Shown piece after piece: positions 45,602 through 54,624 of a DNA stretch of 64,000 nt (position 1 is its first letter; every line of letters begins with the position of its first letter). The stretch is from JADHOX01 sp038120515 (GTDB lineage Bacteria > Pseudomonadota > Alphaproteobacteria > Rickettsiales > JABIRX01), in contig JAYOLW010000001.1 in the NCBI GenBank assembly GCA_038120515.1, positions 82,784 to 146,783 on the forward strand. The letters are read 5' to 3'. Made by a program: the position numbers and the translations under genes. Under the pieces are notes generated by a model that was not told the DNA's origin, ran no database searches, and saw only the letters and a program-made list of their open reading frames with translations.

Positions 45602-47482
45602 ATGTCATTGAAACAAAAAAAATCTTTTAAGCAAGATAGTGGTTCTTTGGAATCAATAGTAAAAAAACTTATAATTAGGGGTAAAAGAATTGGTTTCTTA
45701 ACATATACAGAAATTAACGATGCCTTGCCACATGAGGCTGTGGCAACTATTGAAAGAGTGGTAAATACTATTGTAGAATCAGGGGTTAGGCTTCTATCAG
45801 AGCAAGATGAGGCTGCCCAAAATGACTCAGGAAAAGAAGCTTTACATGAAGCAAGTGAAAATGATGATCCGGTTCATCTTTATTTAAAGTCAATGGGTGG
45901 AGTTCATTTATTATCACGTGAAGAAGAAATTGAAATTGCTAAAAAGATCGAAAGTGGACGTAAAGTGATGATCACTTCACTATGCTCTTGTCCTTATGCT
46001 CTTCGTGGCCTTATGACGATGTATGACGATATTGTTAATGAAGAAAAGTTGCTTCGTGATGTTATAGATTTAGATGCTACATATTCAAATAAATTTGGTA
46101 GCTTTGACGATGTTTCTGATGATGGCTCGAAGGAAGATACTGATGAGTTTGAAGATGATGAAGATGATGATTCTGATGACGATGATGATGAATATGAGGA
46201 TATGTATGACAGTGAAGGTGGCTTATCTCCAACCATTATGGAAAAGGCTCTTCTTCCATTTATTCTTGAAGAGTTTTCTAATGTTGCAAATTTATGTACT
46301 AACATTTTAACGGTTCAGGAAGACAGATTTTTTGATGCAGTAGAAGGTATAGAAGGAGATGCAAAATCTGTTAAAAATTTGAATAAATTAAAAGAAGAGT
46401 TAGTAGCTGTAATAGAGGAAATATATTTTAACCAAGTTTTTATAGAAAATCTTATTGAAAAAGTTTATGAGTTTAACAAAAGTTTAAGAAGGCTTGAAAG
46501 TAATTTTCTTCAACTGACAAAACATTATGATATTTCACGTGAAGATTTCTTAAAACAATATGTTGGTAATGAAATTAAAGAGAATTGGTTAGAAGAAGTC
46601 ACAAAAAATAAAAATTGGGCTGATTTCTATAAAGAGGAAAAAGAAGAAATTGATGATATTAGGACTCAAATTACGCAAATTGCTAAAACTGTTGGTTTGA
46701 GCATTTCTGAATTTAAAGATTTGGTAGCTAAGGTGCAAAAAGGAGAGCGTGAATCTGCTCATGCAAAAAGACAGATGATTGAGGCAAATTTACGATTAGT
46801 TATATCAATTGCAAAAAAATACACCAATAGAGGATTACAGTTTCTCGATCTTATTCAAGAGGGAAATATTGGCCTTATGAAAGCCGTTGATAAATTTGAA
46901 TATAGAAGAGGATATAAATTTTCTACATATGCAACTTGGTGGATTAGGCAGGCTATAACTAGATCAATTGCTGATCAATCTAGAACGATTAGGATTCCTG
47001 TTCATATGATTGAAACAATCAATAAGATTGTTAGAACATCAAGACAGATGGCCCTTGATTTAGGTCGTGAGCCTACAAATGAAGAGCTTGCCAAAAAGCT
47101 TTGTATTCCTGTTGAAAAAATCAGGAAAATTATGAAAATAGCTAAAGATCCTTTAAGTCTAGAAAACCCTGTTGGTGATGATGAGGAGTCAACAATTGCA
47201 GATTTTATTGAAGACAAAAATGCAGTTTCTCCGTTAAATGCAGCTTTGCATAGTAATCTTAAGGATATTACAACTAGGATTCTTTCGAGCTTAACACCTA
47301 GAGAAGAAAGGGTACTTAGAATGAGGTTTGGTATTGGTATGAATACTGATCATACTCTTGAAGAAGTAGGTAAGCAGTTTTCAGTAACCAGAGAGCGTAT
47401 TAGACAAATTGAAGCAAAGGCTCTTAAGAAGCTGCGTCACCCGACCAGGTCTAAGAAGCTTAAAGCTTTTTTGCATGATTAG
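45602..47482 (+). CDS. rpoD: RNA polymerase primary sigma factor (sigma-70)
   Basis: Directs RNA polymerase to housekeeping promoters. The 626-residue protein has region 1.1 at the N-terminus, region 1.2 around DPVHLYLKSMGGVHLLSREE, and an acidic, low-complexity insert (about residues 176-207, aspartate and glutamate rich). Then come region 2 (LIQEGNIGLMKAVDKFEYRR with YATWWIRQAI), region 3, and region 4 with EEVGKQFSVTRERIRQIEAK. All DNA-binding regions are intact. It follows dnaG in the same operon. After the stop is a perfect inverted repeat, TTAAGTT and AACTTAA (47489-47507). Confidence 0.97.
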   Translation: MSLKQKKSFKQDSGSLESIVKKLIIRGKRIGFLTYTEINDALPHEAVATIERVVNTIVESGVRLLSEQDEAAQNDSGKEALHEASENDDPVHLYLKSMGGVHLLSREEEIEIAKKIESGRKVMITSLCSCPYALRGLMTMYDDIVNEEKLLRDVIDLDATYSNKFGSFDDVSDDGSKEDTDEFEDDEDDDSDDDDDEYEDMYDSEGGLSPTIMEKALLPFILEEFSNVANLCTNILTVQEDRFFDAVEGIEGDAKSVKNLNKLKEELVAVIEEIYFNQVFIENLIEKVYEFNKSLRRLESNFLQLTKHYDISREDFLKQYVGNEIKENWLEEVTKNKNWADFYKEEKEEIDDIRTQITQIAKTVGLSISEFKDLVAKVQKGERESAHAKRQMIEANLRLVISIAKKYTNRGLQFLDLIQEGNIGLMKAVDKFEYRRGYKFSTYATWWIRQAITRSIADQSRTIRIPVHMIETINKIVRTSRQMALDLGREPTNEELAKKLCIPVEKIRKIMKIAKDPLSLENPVGDDEESTIADFIEDKNAVSPLNAALHSNLKDITTRILSSLTPREERVLRMRFGIGMNTDHTLEEVGKQFSVTRERIRQIEAKALKKLRHPTRSKKLKAFLHD

Positions 47483-47488
47483 TTTTTG

Positions 47489-47507
47489 TTAAGTTTTTGT
47501 AACTTAA
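47489..47507 (+). terminator. Hairpin after rpoD, weak terminator candidate
   Basis: Perfect 7-bp stem TTAAGTT / AACTTAA with loop TTTGT, seven bases past the rpoD stop. There is no clean T-run after it and the stem is AT-rich, so intrinsic termination would be weak. A second small hairpin, TTGAG / CTCAA at 47551-47566, lies ahead of sucB. Confidence 0.3.
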
Positions 47508-47597
47508 AATAGACTTTACAAACTTTGATTTCTGTTTTAATTATTCGGCGTTGAGTTTTGGCTCAATAAAATTTTTGAAATATTTTTATTATATATC

Positions 47598-48773
47598 ATG
47601 TCTTTAAAAGAAGTTATTGTTCCTCAGCTTGGGGAATCTGTTAGTGAAGCAACTATTGCCGCATGGCATAAACAGCCAGGTGATGCTGTTGAGGTCGATG
47701 AACTTTTAGTAGAGCTTGAAACGGATAAAGTAACTTTAGAAGTTAACTCTCCTGCTAAAGGAATATTACAAAATATTGCTATAGCAGAAGGTGAAACTGT
47801 TGAGGTTGGTAATTTATTAGGTAAGGTTGAAGAGGGAGCTTCTGCTTCTACTGCAACTTCAGCTCCTGCGCCATCGAATGATTCAATTCCTACAATTGAT
47901 ACTAAATCTGCTCCATCAGCTCGTAAAATTGCTGCTGATAATAATGTTGATATTGCCACTGTTAAAGGTACTGGTAAAGATGGTTTAGTAACTAAAGGCG
48001 ATGTTATCGCTCATGGAAAAGAGGCTTCAAAAGATGCTCCAGCTCAAGCAGCAGTTAATACTGTAGTTTCAGCTGACAGAGAAAAACGAGTTAGAATGTC
48101 AAGATTAAGGCAAAGAATTGCGCAAAGACTTAAAGATTCGCAAAATACAGCAGCTATTTTATCTACATTTAATGAAGTTGATATGAAGCCAGTTATGGAT
48201 CTTCGTAAAAAATACCAAGATCAATTTGTAAAAGCTCATGATGTAAAATTAGGTTTTATGTCATTATTTGTAAAGGCTGCAGTTAATGCGCTTAAAGCGA
48301 TTCCAGCTGTTAATGCAGAAATTTCTGGTGATGAAATTATCTACAAAAATTATTATGATATTGGTGTAGCTGTTGGAACTGATCAAGGTCTTGTGGTGCC
48401 AATAGTTAGAAATGCAGATCAGCTTACATTAGCTGGTATTGAACAAGAAATTATAAGGTTAGCTGGAAAAGCAAAGGCTGGTAAGCTTTCAATGGAAGAA
48501 CTAACAGGTGGAACATTTACTATCTCAAATGGTGGTACATATGGTTCATTGCTTTCAACTCCGATTATTAATCCTCCGCAATCTGGAATTCTTGGTATGC
48601 ATAATATTGTCCAAAGACCAGTTGCTGTCGATGGTAATGTTGAAATTAGACCAATGATGTATCTTGCGCTTTCTTATGATCATAGAATAATTGATGGTAG
48701 TGAAGCTGTTACATTCTTAGTTAAAATAAAAGAATTCTTAGAAGATCCTGCAAGATTATTGCTTGATATATAA
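47598..48773 (+). CDS. sucB: Dihydrolipoyllysine-residue succinyltransferase (E2 of 2-oxoglutarate dehydrogenase)
   Basis: Transfers succinyl groups to CoA in the TCA cycle. The 391-residue protein has one N-terminal lipoyl domain with ETDKVTLEV (lipoylated Lys44), an Ala/Pro/Ser-rich linker, a peripheral subunit-binding domain (about 95-130, SARKIAADNNVDIATVKGTG) and a catalytic domain ending in YDHRIIDGSEAV with the active histidine. One lipoyl domain and the VRMSRLRQRIAQRLKDSQNT segment fit SucB rather than AceF. sucA is not adjacent. An intrinsic terminator lies between it and lpdA, though lpdA may still be partly coexpressed. Confidence 0.93.
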   Translation: MSLKEVIVPQLGESVSEATIAAWHKQPGDAVEVDELLVELETDKVTLEVNSPAKGILQNIAIAEGETVEVGNLLGKVEEGASASTATSAPAPSNDSIPTIDTKSAPSARKIAADNNVDIATVKGTGKDGLVTKGDVIAHGKEASKDAPAQAAVNTVVSADREKRVRMSRLRQRIAQRLKDSQNTAAILSTFNEVDMKPVMDLRKKYQDQFVKAHDVKLGFMSLFVKAAVNALKAIPAVNAEISGDEIIYKNYYDIGVAVGTDQGLVVPIVRNADQLTLAGIEQEIIRLAGKAKAGKLSMEELTGGTFTISNGGTYGSLLSTPIINPPQSGILGMHNIVQRPVAVDGNVEIRPMMYLALSYDHRIIDGSEAVTFLVKIKEFLEDPARLLLDI

Positions 48774-48781
48774 TTTTTGCT

Positions 48782-48807
48782 AAGGCGGCCCAAATGGTCG
48801 CCTTTTT
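48782..48807 (+). terminator. Intrinsic terminator after sucB
   Basis: AAGGCGGCC and GGTCGCCTT form a 9-bp stem with one G-U pair and loop CAAAT, followed by a run of T. It is 8 bases after the sucB stop and 35 bases before lpdA, so it would reduce or regulate readthrough into lpdA. Confidence 0.8.
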
Positions 48808-48841
48808 CACGTTTTGTTAAATAATTTTTAATTTATAGCTT

Positions 48842-50242
48842 ATGGAAAATTTTGATGTTGTTGTAATCGGTGGTGGTCCTGGTGGATATGTTGCTGCTAT
48901 TAAAGCTGCGCAGCTTGGTTTAAAAACTGCATGTATTGAAAAACGAGGCACTCTTGGTGGTACATGCCTAAATGTTGGTTGCATTCCATCAAAGTCATTG
49001 CTTGAATTTTCTCATCATTTTCATGATGCTGCTCATAATTTTGCTGAATATGGTATTGAGATAGCAAAGCCAAAATCTAATATTGCTAAAATGATGGCAA
49101 AAAAAAATGAGATTATTAAAGGTTTAACACAAGGCATAGAAGGTTTGTTCAAAAAAAATAAAGTTGCCTATTTTCAAGGCTTTGGCACAATTATTAATCC
49201 ACATGAAATTACTATTAACAAAGATGGTAAGGATCAAAATATTAAAGCTAAAAATATTATTATTGCTACCGGTTCTGAAGTAACTCCACTTCCTGGAGTT
49301 GAAATTGATGAAGAAGTCATTGTGTCATCAACAGGTGCATTATCTCTTAAGAAAGTTCCTAAAAAAATGGTTTTAATCGGTGCTGGTGTAATTGGTTTGG
49401 AGCTTGGCTCAGTATGGTCAAGACTTGGTGCTGATGTTGAAGTGATTGAGTTTGCTGATGCGATTTGTCCAACTATGGATAAAGATATTTCTAGAGGCTT
49501 TAAAAAGATTCTTGAATCTCAAGGTTTTAAATTTCATTTAAAAAGAAAGGTTACAGCAGCAAAAAAAACAAAATCTGGTGTTGAGTTAACAGTCGAAGAT
49601 AGTCAAGGTGGTAATGAGCTAGTTATGAAAGCTGATGTGGTCTTGGTTGCTATTGGTAGAAGGCCTTATACTGAAGGGCTTGGTATTCGAGAAATTGGGG
49701 TTGAGTTAAATGATCGAGGTTTTATTAAAGTTAACGATAAGTTTCAAACTTCGATTCCTAATATTTATGCAATTGGTGATGTTGTGCCTGGTCCAATGCT
49801 TGCTCATAAGGCTGAAGACGAGGGTGTTATTGTTGCAGAAATTATTGCTGGTCAGTCAGGTCATATTGATTATAATTTAGTGCCTTCAGTTGTTTATACA
49901 TATCCTGAAATTGCATCAGTTGGTCAAACAGAGGATCAGCTAAAAGCTACTGGTATTGCTTATAATGTTGGTAAGTTTTCTATGATGGCAAATTCAAGAG
50001 CTAGAGCAACGGTCTCTGATGAAGGTTTTGTTAAAATGCTTGCATGTAAGAAAACTGATAAATTACTCGGATGTCATATCATTGGTCGTGAAGCTGGGAA
50101 TTTAATTCATGAAGCTGTTATTGTTATGGAATACGGAGGATCTTCTGAGGATTTAGCTAGGGTTTGTCATGCTCATCCAACTCTAAATGAGGCTTTAAAA
50201 GAAGCTGCCTTAGCAACTTATGATAAAGCAATTCATTCATAG
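48842..50242 (+). CDS. lpdA: Dihydrolipoyl dehydrogenase
   Basis: The E3 FAD flavoprotein that reoxidises lipoamide in the 2-oxoacid dehydrogenase complexes. At 466 residues it has GGGPGGYVAAI for FAD, the redox disulphide in GGTCLNVGCIPS (Cys42 and Cys47), the NAD-binding GAGVIGLELGSVW, and the C-terminal catalytic HAHPTLNEA at the dimer interface. It lies just downstream of sucB, matching a 2-oxoglutarate dehydrogenase role. Confidence 0.96.
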   Translation: MENFDVVVIGGGPGGYVAAIKAAQLGLKTACIEKRGTLGGTCLNVGCIPSKSLLEFSHHFHDAAHNFAEYGIEIAKPKSNIAKMMAKKNEIIKGLTQGIEGLFKKNKVAYFQGFGTIINPHEITINKDGKDQNIKAKNIIIATGSEVTPLPGVEIDEEVIVSSTGALSLKKVPKKMVLIGAGVIGLELGSVWSRLGADVEVIEFADAICPTMDKDISRGFKKILESQGFKFHLKRKVTAAKKTKSGVELTVEDSQGGNELVMKADVVLVAIGRRPYTEGLGIREIGVELNDRGFIKVNDKFQTSIPNIYAIGDVVPGPMLAHKAEDEGVIVAEIIAGQSGHIDYNLVPSVVYTYPEIASVGQTEDQLKATGIAYNVGKFSMMANSRARATVSDEGFVKMLACKKTDKLLGCHIIGREAGNLIHEAVIVMEYGGSSEDLARVCHAHPTLNEALKEAALATYDKAIHS

Positions 50243-50272
50243 CATTTGTTTGATTAATTTGTAAATTTTTAT

Positions 50273-50306
50273 AAACGCAAAGAAAAAACTCTTTGCGTTT
50301 TTTTTT
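50273..50306 (+). terminator. Intrinsic terminator after lpdA
   Basis: AAACGCAAAG pairs with CTTTGCGTTT to give a 10-bp stem, with loop AAAAAACT and a run of T after it. This is the clearest terminator in the window and ends the sucB-lpdA unit, isolating the AT-rich region that follows. Confidence 0.9.
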
Positions 50307-50308
50307 CG

Positions 50309-50707
50309 CTGTTTATTTCATCTATTTTTACTCAAAATATATTTCTGTGATATTTAAGATATATATAATATATATATCGAATATATCTATTGTGTATAGT
50401 TTGTGTATCTGTGTAGGTTTTGTTTTGGTGACGAGCTTTCTCGAATATTATTAACAAGTTTTAGGTAGAAAATTTCCTATGGCCTAAGATATATTATCAA
50501 TATAATATATATATGTTTAAGATATAAAAACTTTGTGTTTTTTGTATATTTTAGAAAATAAATTGATTAAAATTAAGTTTTAGTTCAAAAATAAAAATTA
50601 TATTTAGTTAATGTAAATTGTTATATATTTTGTTGTGTTAATTAAATAAAAAGAGGTGGGTTCTTTGTTATGCGTAAAAATATAATTTTATTGATTAAGG
50701 CAAGCTT
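50309..50707. promoter_or_regulatory. AT-rich region upstream of parA, possible partition site
   Basis: About 400 bp with no gene. It is rich in ATATAT tracts. Short direct repeats recur: AAGATATA near 50357, 50487 and 50520; TCGAATAT near 50377 and 50442; TTTAAGATATA twice. A small inverted repeat, CGAG-CTTT-CTCG, is at 50432-50443. Such clusters upstream of a parA gene are common in plasmid-type partition sites and parA operators. No repeat is long enough to prove that here. Confidence 0.4.
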
Positions 50708-50771
50708 ATGTTTATTACAATTTCTCATCAAAAGGGCGGCGTTGGTAAATCAACAATTTCATGGAATTTAG
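50670..50771 (+). CDS. Possible 33-codon leader ORF overlapping parA
   Basis: An ATG at 50670 has a better ribosome site (AGAGGTGGG, nine bases upstream) than the parA ATG at 50708. It encodes a short hydrophobic peptide starting MRKNIILLIKASL in a different frame and runs into parA, stopping at 50771. It could couple or limit parA translation. It may also be chance; no homology is claimed. Confidence 0.25.
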   Translation: MRKNIILLIKASLCLLQFLIKRAALVNQQFHGI

Positions 50772-51409
50772 CCATAGAATTATCAAAGCATTTTCCAGTT
50801 AATGTGATTGATTTGGATATTCAAAAAACATTTACACAAAGTTATAAAGTAAGATCAAAGCTATTATCTAATTCGAAAGCAAAAGATGTTAGTCGGTCAT
50901 TTAAAAACCTCTCGCTTTTTTCAGACATAAGTAATGAAGACGAGCTAGTTAGTTTTGTTGAAAAAACTGATAAAAATAAAATCCATATAATTGACACTGG
51001 TGGTTATGATCAATCATTAAATAGAGTGGCAATGGCTATGTCTTCGATATTAGTTACTCCGGTAAGTTCAAAATTTTACGAATTACTTGGATTAAAAAAA
51101 TATGAAGAAATACTAGAAGTTTTGTCAGATATAATGGGTAGAAAAATAATAGCCTCAGTTTTGTTTAATAAGATAAATCCTTTAACACGCCAGCTAGATG
51201 ATATTTATGATTTTGTAGAGAATTCTCCGTATTTTGCAAAATTTGATTCAGTATTAAGGCAAAGGGTCGATTTTGAAAATAGTCCGGGTACAGGAATGAC
51301 TGTTACTGAGTATAACAAATCTGGTAAAGCAAGTGATGAGATGATTGGTTTTATTAATGAGGTTTTAGAGTTAGTACATGAAAATCAATGTGATGTAGCT
51401 GTAGGTTAG
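50708..51409 (+). CDS. parA: ParA-family partition ATPase
   Basis: A 233-residue ATPase with the deviant Walker A KGGVGKST near residues 9-16, then VIDLDIQKTFTQ in place of the usual DADPQ motif, and HIIDTGGYD as the switch region. It lacks the N-terminal DNA-binding domain of type Ia ParA, so it fits the type Ib (plasmid ParA/ParF-like) or MinD-like group. The next gene encodes a 95-residue possible DNA-binding partner, as in type Ib partition modules (ParA-ParG). It is not next to a canonical chromosomal parB. The locus may be an integrated plasmid remnant or a chromosomal segregation device; both are inference. Confidence 0.85.
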   Translation: MFITISHQKGGVGKSTISWNLAIELSKHFPVNVIDLDIQKTFTQSYKVRSKLLSNSKAKDVSRSFKNLSLFSDISNEDELVSFVEKTDKNKIHIIDTGGYDQSLNRVAMAMSSILVTPVSSKFYELLGLKKYEEILEVLSDIMGRKIIASVLFNKINPLTRQLDDIYDFVENSPYFAKFDSVLRQRVDFENSPGTGMTVTEYNKSGKASDEMIGFINEVLELVHENQCDVAVG

Positions 51410-51498
51410 CAAATATTTTATATATATAAAAAATATATACTTTTTTTATATAAGTGATATGAGGGATATACAAATATTATATTAACTAAAATTCTGAA

Positions 51499-51786
51499 AT
51501 GGTTAAAAAAAACAAAATAAATTTAGATATTATTAATAGTATAAGCAGCTCTTCACCTATGAAGTCAAATTCTCCGTCTTTCATGAATGAAGAAAATACA
51601 TCAAGTCGTGTTGCAAAAGAATTTGTATCTAATGAGCATAACACTATTAAGACTAAGAAAAAGCTGATAACAATTCCTGAGCATTGGGAAGATTCAATTA
51701 AAGAATATTTAAACGGTTCTGGGACAGTTTCATCTTATTTGATACAAGCAATAAGAGAAAAGCTTAGAGAAGATAAATTGATATAA
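51499..51786 (+). CDS. Small ParA partner, possible ribbon-helix-helix protein
   Basis: A 95-residue protein that follows parA by 89 bp. The N-terminal half (to about 50) is Ser/Asn-rich and likely flexible. The C-terminal part, KLITIPEHWEDSIKEYLNGS followed by TVSSYLIQAIREKL, has the strand, helix, helix order of a ribbon-helix-helix DNA-binding dimer. That layout, flexible N-tail plus C-terminal RHH, matches ParG-type centromere proteins. Without a structural search it remains a proposal. Confidence 0.6.
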   Translation: MVKKNKINLDIINSISSSSPMKSNSPSFMNEENTSSRVAKEFVSNEHNTIKTKKKLITIPEHWEDSIKEYLNGSGTVSSYLIQAIREKLREDKLI

Positions 51787-51919
51787 CATATATATTTTTT
51801 TATTAGTAAAACTTCAAAATTGTAAATATTTATTTGTTTGATCGATTTGTCTATCAATTACTTGAACTTTTACAGCTTTTATAGTAGTTTAATCAACGTT
51901 AAAATATTTCCGTAAAATT

Positions 51920-53254
51920 ATGATTCCTAGATATTCAAGAGAAGAAATGGCCAGCATTTGGTCTGATGAAAATAAATATAAAATTTGGTTCGAGATCGAA
52001 GCCTATGCTTGTGAAGCATTAGCAAAAAAAGGTGTGATTCCAGAAGCTGCGGTTAAAGAGATCTGGGAAAAAGGAAAATGGGATATTAATGAAATTAATG
52101 AAATAGAAAAAGTTACTAAACATGATGTCATTGCTTTCTTAACTAATCTTGCTGAATCAATTGGTGAATCTTCAAGATTTGTTCATCAAGGTATGACGTC
52201 TTCTGACGTTTTGGATACTTGTCTTGCTGTGCAATTAAAGCAGGCTGCAGATCTTTTGTTGTCAGATTTAGATAGGTTGCTTGAAGTTTTAAAAAGAAGA
52301 AGCTTTGAACATAAAGATACAATTTGTATGGGTAGATCGCATGGTATTCATGCTGAGCCGGTGACATTTGGTTTGAAGCTTGCAGGCTATTATGCTGAAT
52401 TTGAAAGAAATCGTGAGCGTTTAATTTCTGCTCGTGACGAAATTGCAACTTGTGCAATTTCTGGTGCTGTTGGTACTTTTGCTAATATTGATCCAGATAT
52501 TCAAGATTACGTTGCAAATAAACTTGGTCTTAAATCTGAAACTATATCGACGCAGGTTATTCCTCGTGATCGTCATGCTATGTTTTTCTCAACATTAGGA
52601 GTGATAGCTTCATCAATTGAAAGATTAGCTATTGAAGTAAGGCATCTTCAAAGAACAGAAATGCTTGAGGCTGAGGAGTATTTCTCAAAAGGTCAAAAAG
52701 GTTCTTCGGCTATGCCACATAAGAGAAACCCAATTTTAAGTGAAAATCTTACAGGTTTAGCAAGAATCGTAAGAGGTTACGTAACTCCTGCGCTTGAAAA
52801 TGTCGCATTATGGCATGAACGTGATATTTCGCATTCTTCAGTTGAGCGTATGATTGGTCCTGATAGTACTGTCACTTTAGATTTTGCATTAGTAAGATGT
52901 ACATTGATGATGGATAATCTTTTAATTTATCCAGAAAATATGCAAAAGAATTTTGATAAATTAAATGGTCTTGTATTTTCACAAAGAGTTTTGTTAGAGC
53001 TTACACAAAAAGGTAGTTCAAGAGAAAATGCTTACAAGCTTGTGCAAAGGAATGCTATGCAAGTATGGTCAGAAAATAAAGATTTTAAGGTTTTGTTGAA
53101 GTCAGATCCTGAAATTCAAGAATTTTTATCAGCTGAAGAAATAGATAAATTATTTGATCTTAATTATCACACTAAAAATATTGATCATATTTTTAATTCA
53201 GTTTTTGGAACTGATTCTTTAAATAATATTGAGGATATTAAAAATTATAAGTAA
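51920..53254 (+). CDS. purB: Adenylosuccinate lyase
   Basis: Cleaves SAICAR and adenylosuccinate, acting twice in purine synthesis. The 444-residue protein has the start MIPRYSREEMASIWSDENKY, then VHQGMTSSDVLDT, GRSHGIHAEP and the fumarase-family signature GSSAMPHKRNPI. It is followed by ffh 6 bp later. The 133 bp upstream are AT-rich and likely hold the promoter. Confidence 0.95.
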   Translation: MIPRYSREEMASIWSDENKYKIWFEIEAYACEALAKKGVIPEAAVKEIWEKGKWDINEINEIEKVTKHDVIAFLTNLAESIGESSRFVHQGMTSSDVLDTCLAVQLKQAADLLLSDLDRLLEVLKRRSFEHKDTICMGRSHGIHAEPVTFGLKLAGYYAEFERNRERLISARDEIATCAISGAVGTFANIDPDIQDYVANKLGLKSETISTQVIPRDRHAMFFSTLGVIASSIERLAIEVRHLQRTEMLEAEEYFSKGQKGSSAMPHKRNPILSENLTGLARIVRGYVTPALENVALWHERDISHSSVERMIGPDSTVTLDFALVRCTLMMDNLLIYPENMQKNFDKLNGLVFSQRVLLELTQKGSSRENAYKLVQRNAMQVWSENKDFKVLLKSDPEIQEFLSAEEIDKLFDLNYHTKNIDHIFNSVFGTDSLNNIEDIKNYK

Positions 53255-53260
53255 TCAACT

Positions 53261-54622
53261 ATGTTTGAAAGTTTAAGTCAAAATATTGGCAAAGCCTTTT
53301 CTTCCTTCAAAGGAGTAAGAGTTATAAAAGAGTCTCACATTGAAGAGACTGTTGATCAAATTAGAATGGCGCTTTTAGAAGCTGACGTTGCTTTGGAAGT
53401 GGTTGATGAATTTGTCACTAGTGTAAAATTTAAAGCACTAGGAGAGCATGTTATAAAAAGTGTCTCTCCAGAACAGATGTTTATCAAGATCGTTCAAGAT
53501 GAAATTATAAAGCTTTTAGGCGAAGGTGATGTTAAATTAAATTTTCAAAATAAAGGCGTTTCAGTTTTCTTGATGGTTGGTTTGCAGGGAACTGGAAAAA
53601 CAACTTCAGCTGCGAAACTTGCAAAAGTTTTATCTGAGAAATATAATAAAAAAGTTCTTACTGCATCATTAGATAGCTATAGGCCTGCGGCTAAAGAACA
53701 GCTTAAAATAATGTCAGAAAAAGCTGGTGTTGAAAGTCTTGAATATGATGAAAAAGAAAAGCCTGAGAAGACAGCTAAAAGGGCTTTAAAGTTTGCTAAA
53801 AAAAATGATTTTGATATCTTGATTCTTGATACAGCAGGTAGGTTGTCAATTGATCAAGAGCTTATTGATGAAGTAAAGCGTGTAAAAAAAATAACTGATC
53901 CCGTTGAAACACTTCTAGTTGCAGATAGTTTATCTGGTCAGGATGCTGTAAATACAGCGAAAATTTTTAACAAAGAAACAGAGCTAACTGGTTTAATTTT
54001 AACTAGATTAGATGGTGATCAGAGAGGCGGTGCATGTCTATCTATGAAATACATCACAAAGCTTCCAATTAAGTTTCAAGGTTATGGTGAATCTGTTAAT
54101 GATTTTGATGTTTTTTATCCTGATAGAATAGCGTCAAGAATTCTTGATATGGGTGATATTGTTTCGCTTGTTGAGAAAGCAAGTGAAGTTGTCTCGGAAC
54201 AAGAGGCGCAGGATTTGCAGAAAAAACTTGCTAAAGGTAAGTTTGATTTAGACGATTTGTTAAAGCAAATTAAAACCATGAAGAAAATGGGCGGTATGTC
54301 ATCCTTGTTGGCTATGATTCCGGGTGCTGGAAAAATCAAAGAGATGATGGCAACTCAAGGTATTGATGAAAAATCAATTGCTCATCAAGAAGCTTTGATT
54401 TTATCCATGACGAAATGGGAAAGGCAAAATCCTGAAAAATTAAATTCATCAAGAAAAAAACGTATTGCGCAAGGAGCAGGTCTTAAAATGGTGAATGTTA
54501 ATCAATTGCTGAAAAAGTTTAAAGATATGCAAAAAATGACCAAAAAATTTGGTAATATGGATCAAAGTCAGATGGAAGCAATGATGGCGCAAATGCAAGG
54601 CAAGATGCCAGGTGGTTTCTAA
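53261..54622 (+). CDS. ffh: Signal recognition particle GTPase Ffh
   Basis: Binds signal sequences and directs ribosomes to the membrane. The 453-residue protein has an N domain (1-95), a G domain with GLQGTGKTTSAAKLA, DTAGRL and TRLDGD, and a methionine-rich M domain (about 320-453, ending QMEAMMAQMQGKMPGG) that binds 4.5S RNA and signal peptides. The ffs RNA gene was not recognised in the window. It is convergent with xth, 2 bp apart. Confidence 0.96.
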   Translation: MFESLSQNIGKAFSSFKGVRVIKESHIEETVDQIRMALLEADVALEVVDEFVTSVKFKALGEHVIKSVSPEQMFIKIVQDEIIKLLGEGDVKLNFQNKGVSVFLMVGLQGTGKTTSAAKLAKVLSEKYNKKVLTASLDSYRPAAKEQLKIMSEKAGVESLEYDEKEKPEKTAKRALKFAKKNDFDILILDTAGRLSIDQELIDEVKRVKKITDPVETLLVADSLSGQDAVNTAKIFNKETELTGLILTRLDGDQRGGACLSMKYITKLPIKFQGYGESVNDFDVFYPDRIASRILDMGDIVSLVEKASEVVSEQEAQDLQKKLAKGKFDLDDLLKQIKTMKKMGGMSSLLAMIPGAGKIKEMMATQGIDEKSIAHQEALILSMTKWERQNPEKLNSSRKKRIAQGAGLKMVNVNQLLKKFKDMQKMTKKFGNMDQSQMEAMMAQMQGKMPGGF

Positions 54623-54624
54623 GT

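Noticed and set aside
45994..46305. Serine-rich minus-strand frame inside rpoD
   Set aside because: It is the shadow of the Asp/Glu-rich insert of rpoD read backwards, with no ribosome site.
50340..50530. Possible replication origin in the ATATAT-rich region before parA
   Set aside because: No clear DnaA box cluster and no dnaA/gid neighbours were seen; the tracts are better described as low-complexity with possible partition repeats.
52143..52457. 104-residue minus-strand frame inside purB
   Set aside because: It is complementary to a conserved enzyme core and has low-quality composition, so it is a shadow frame.
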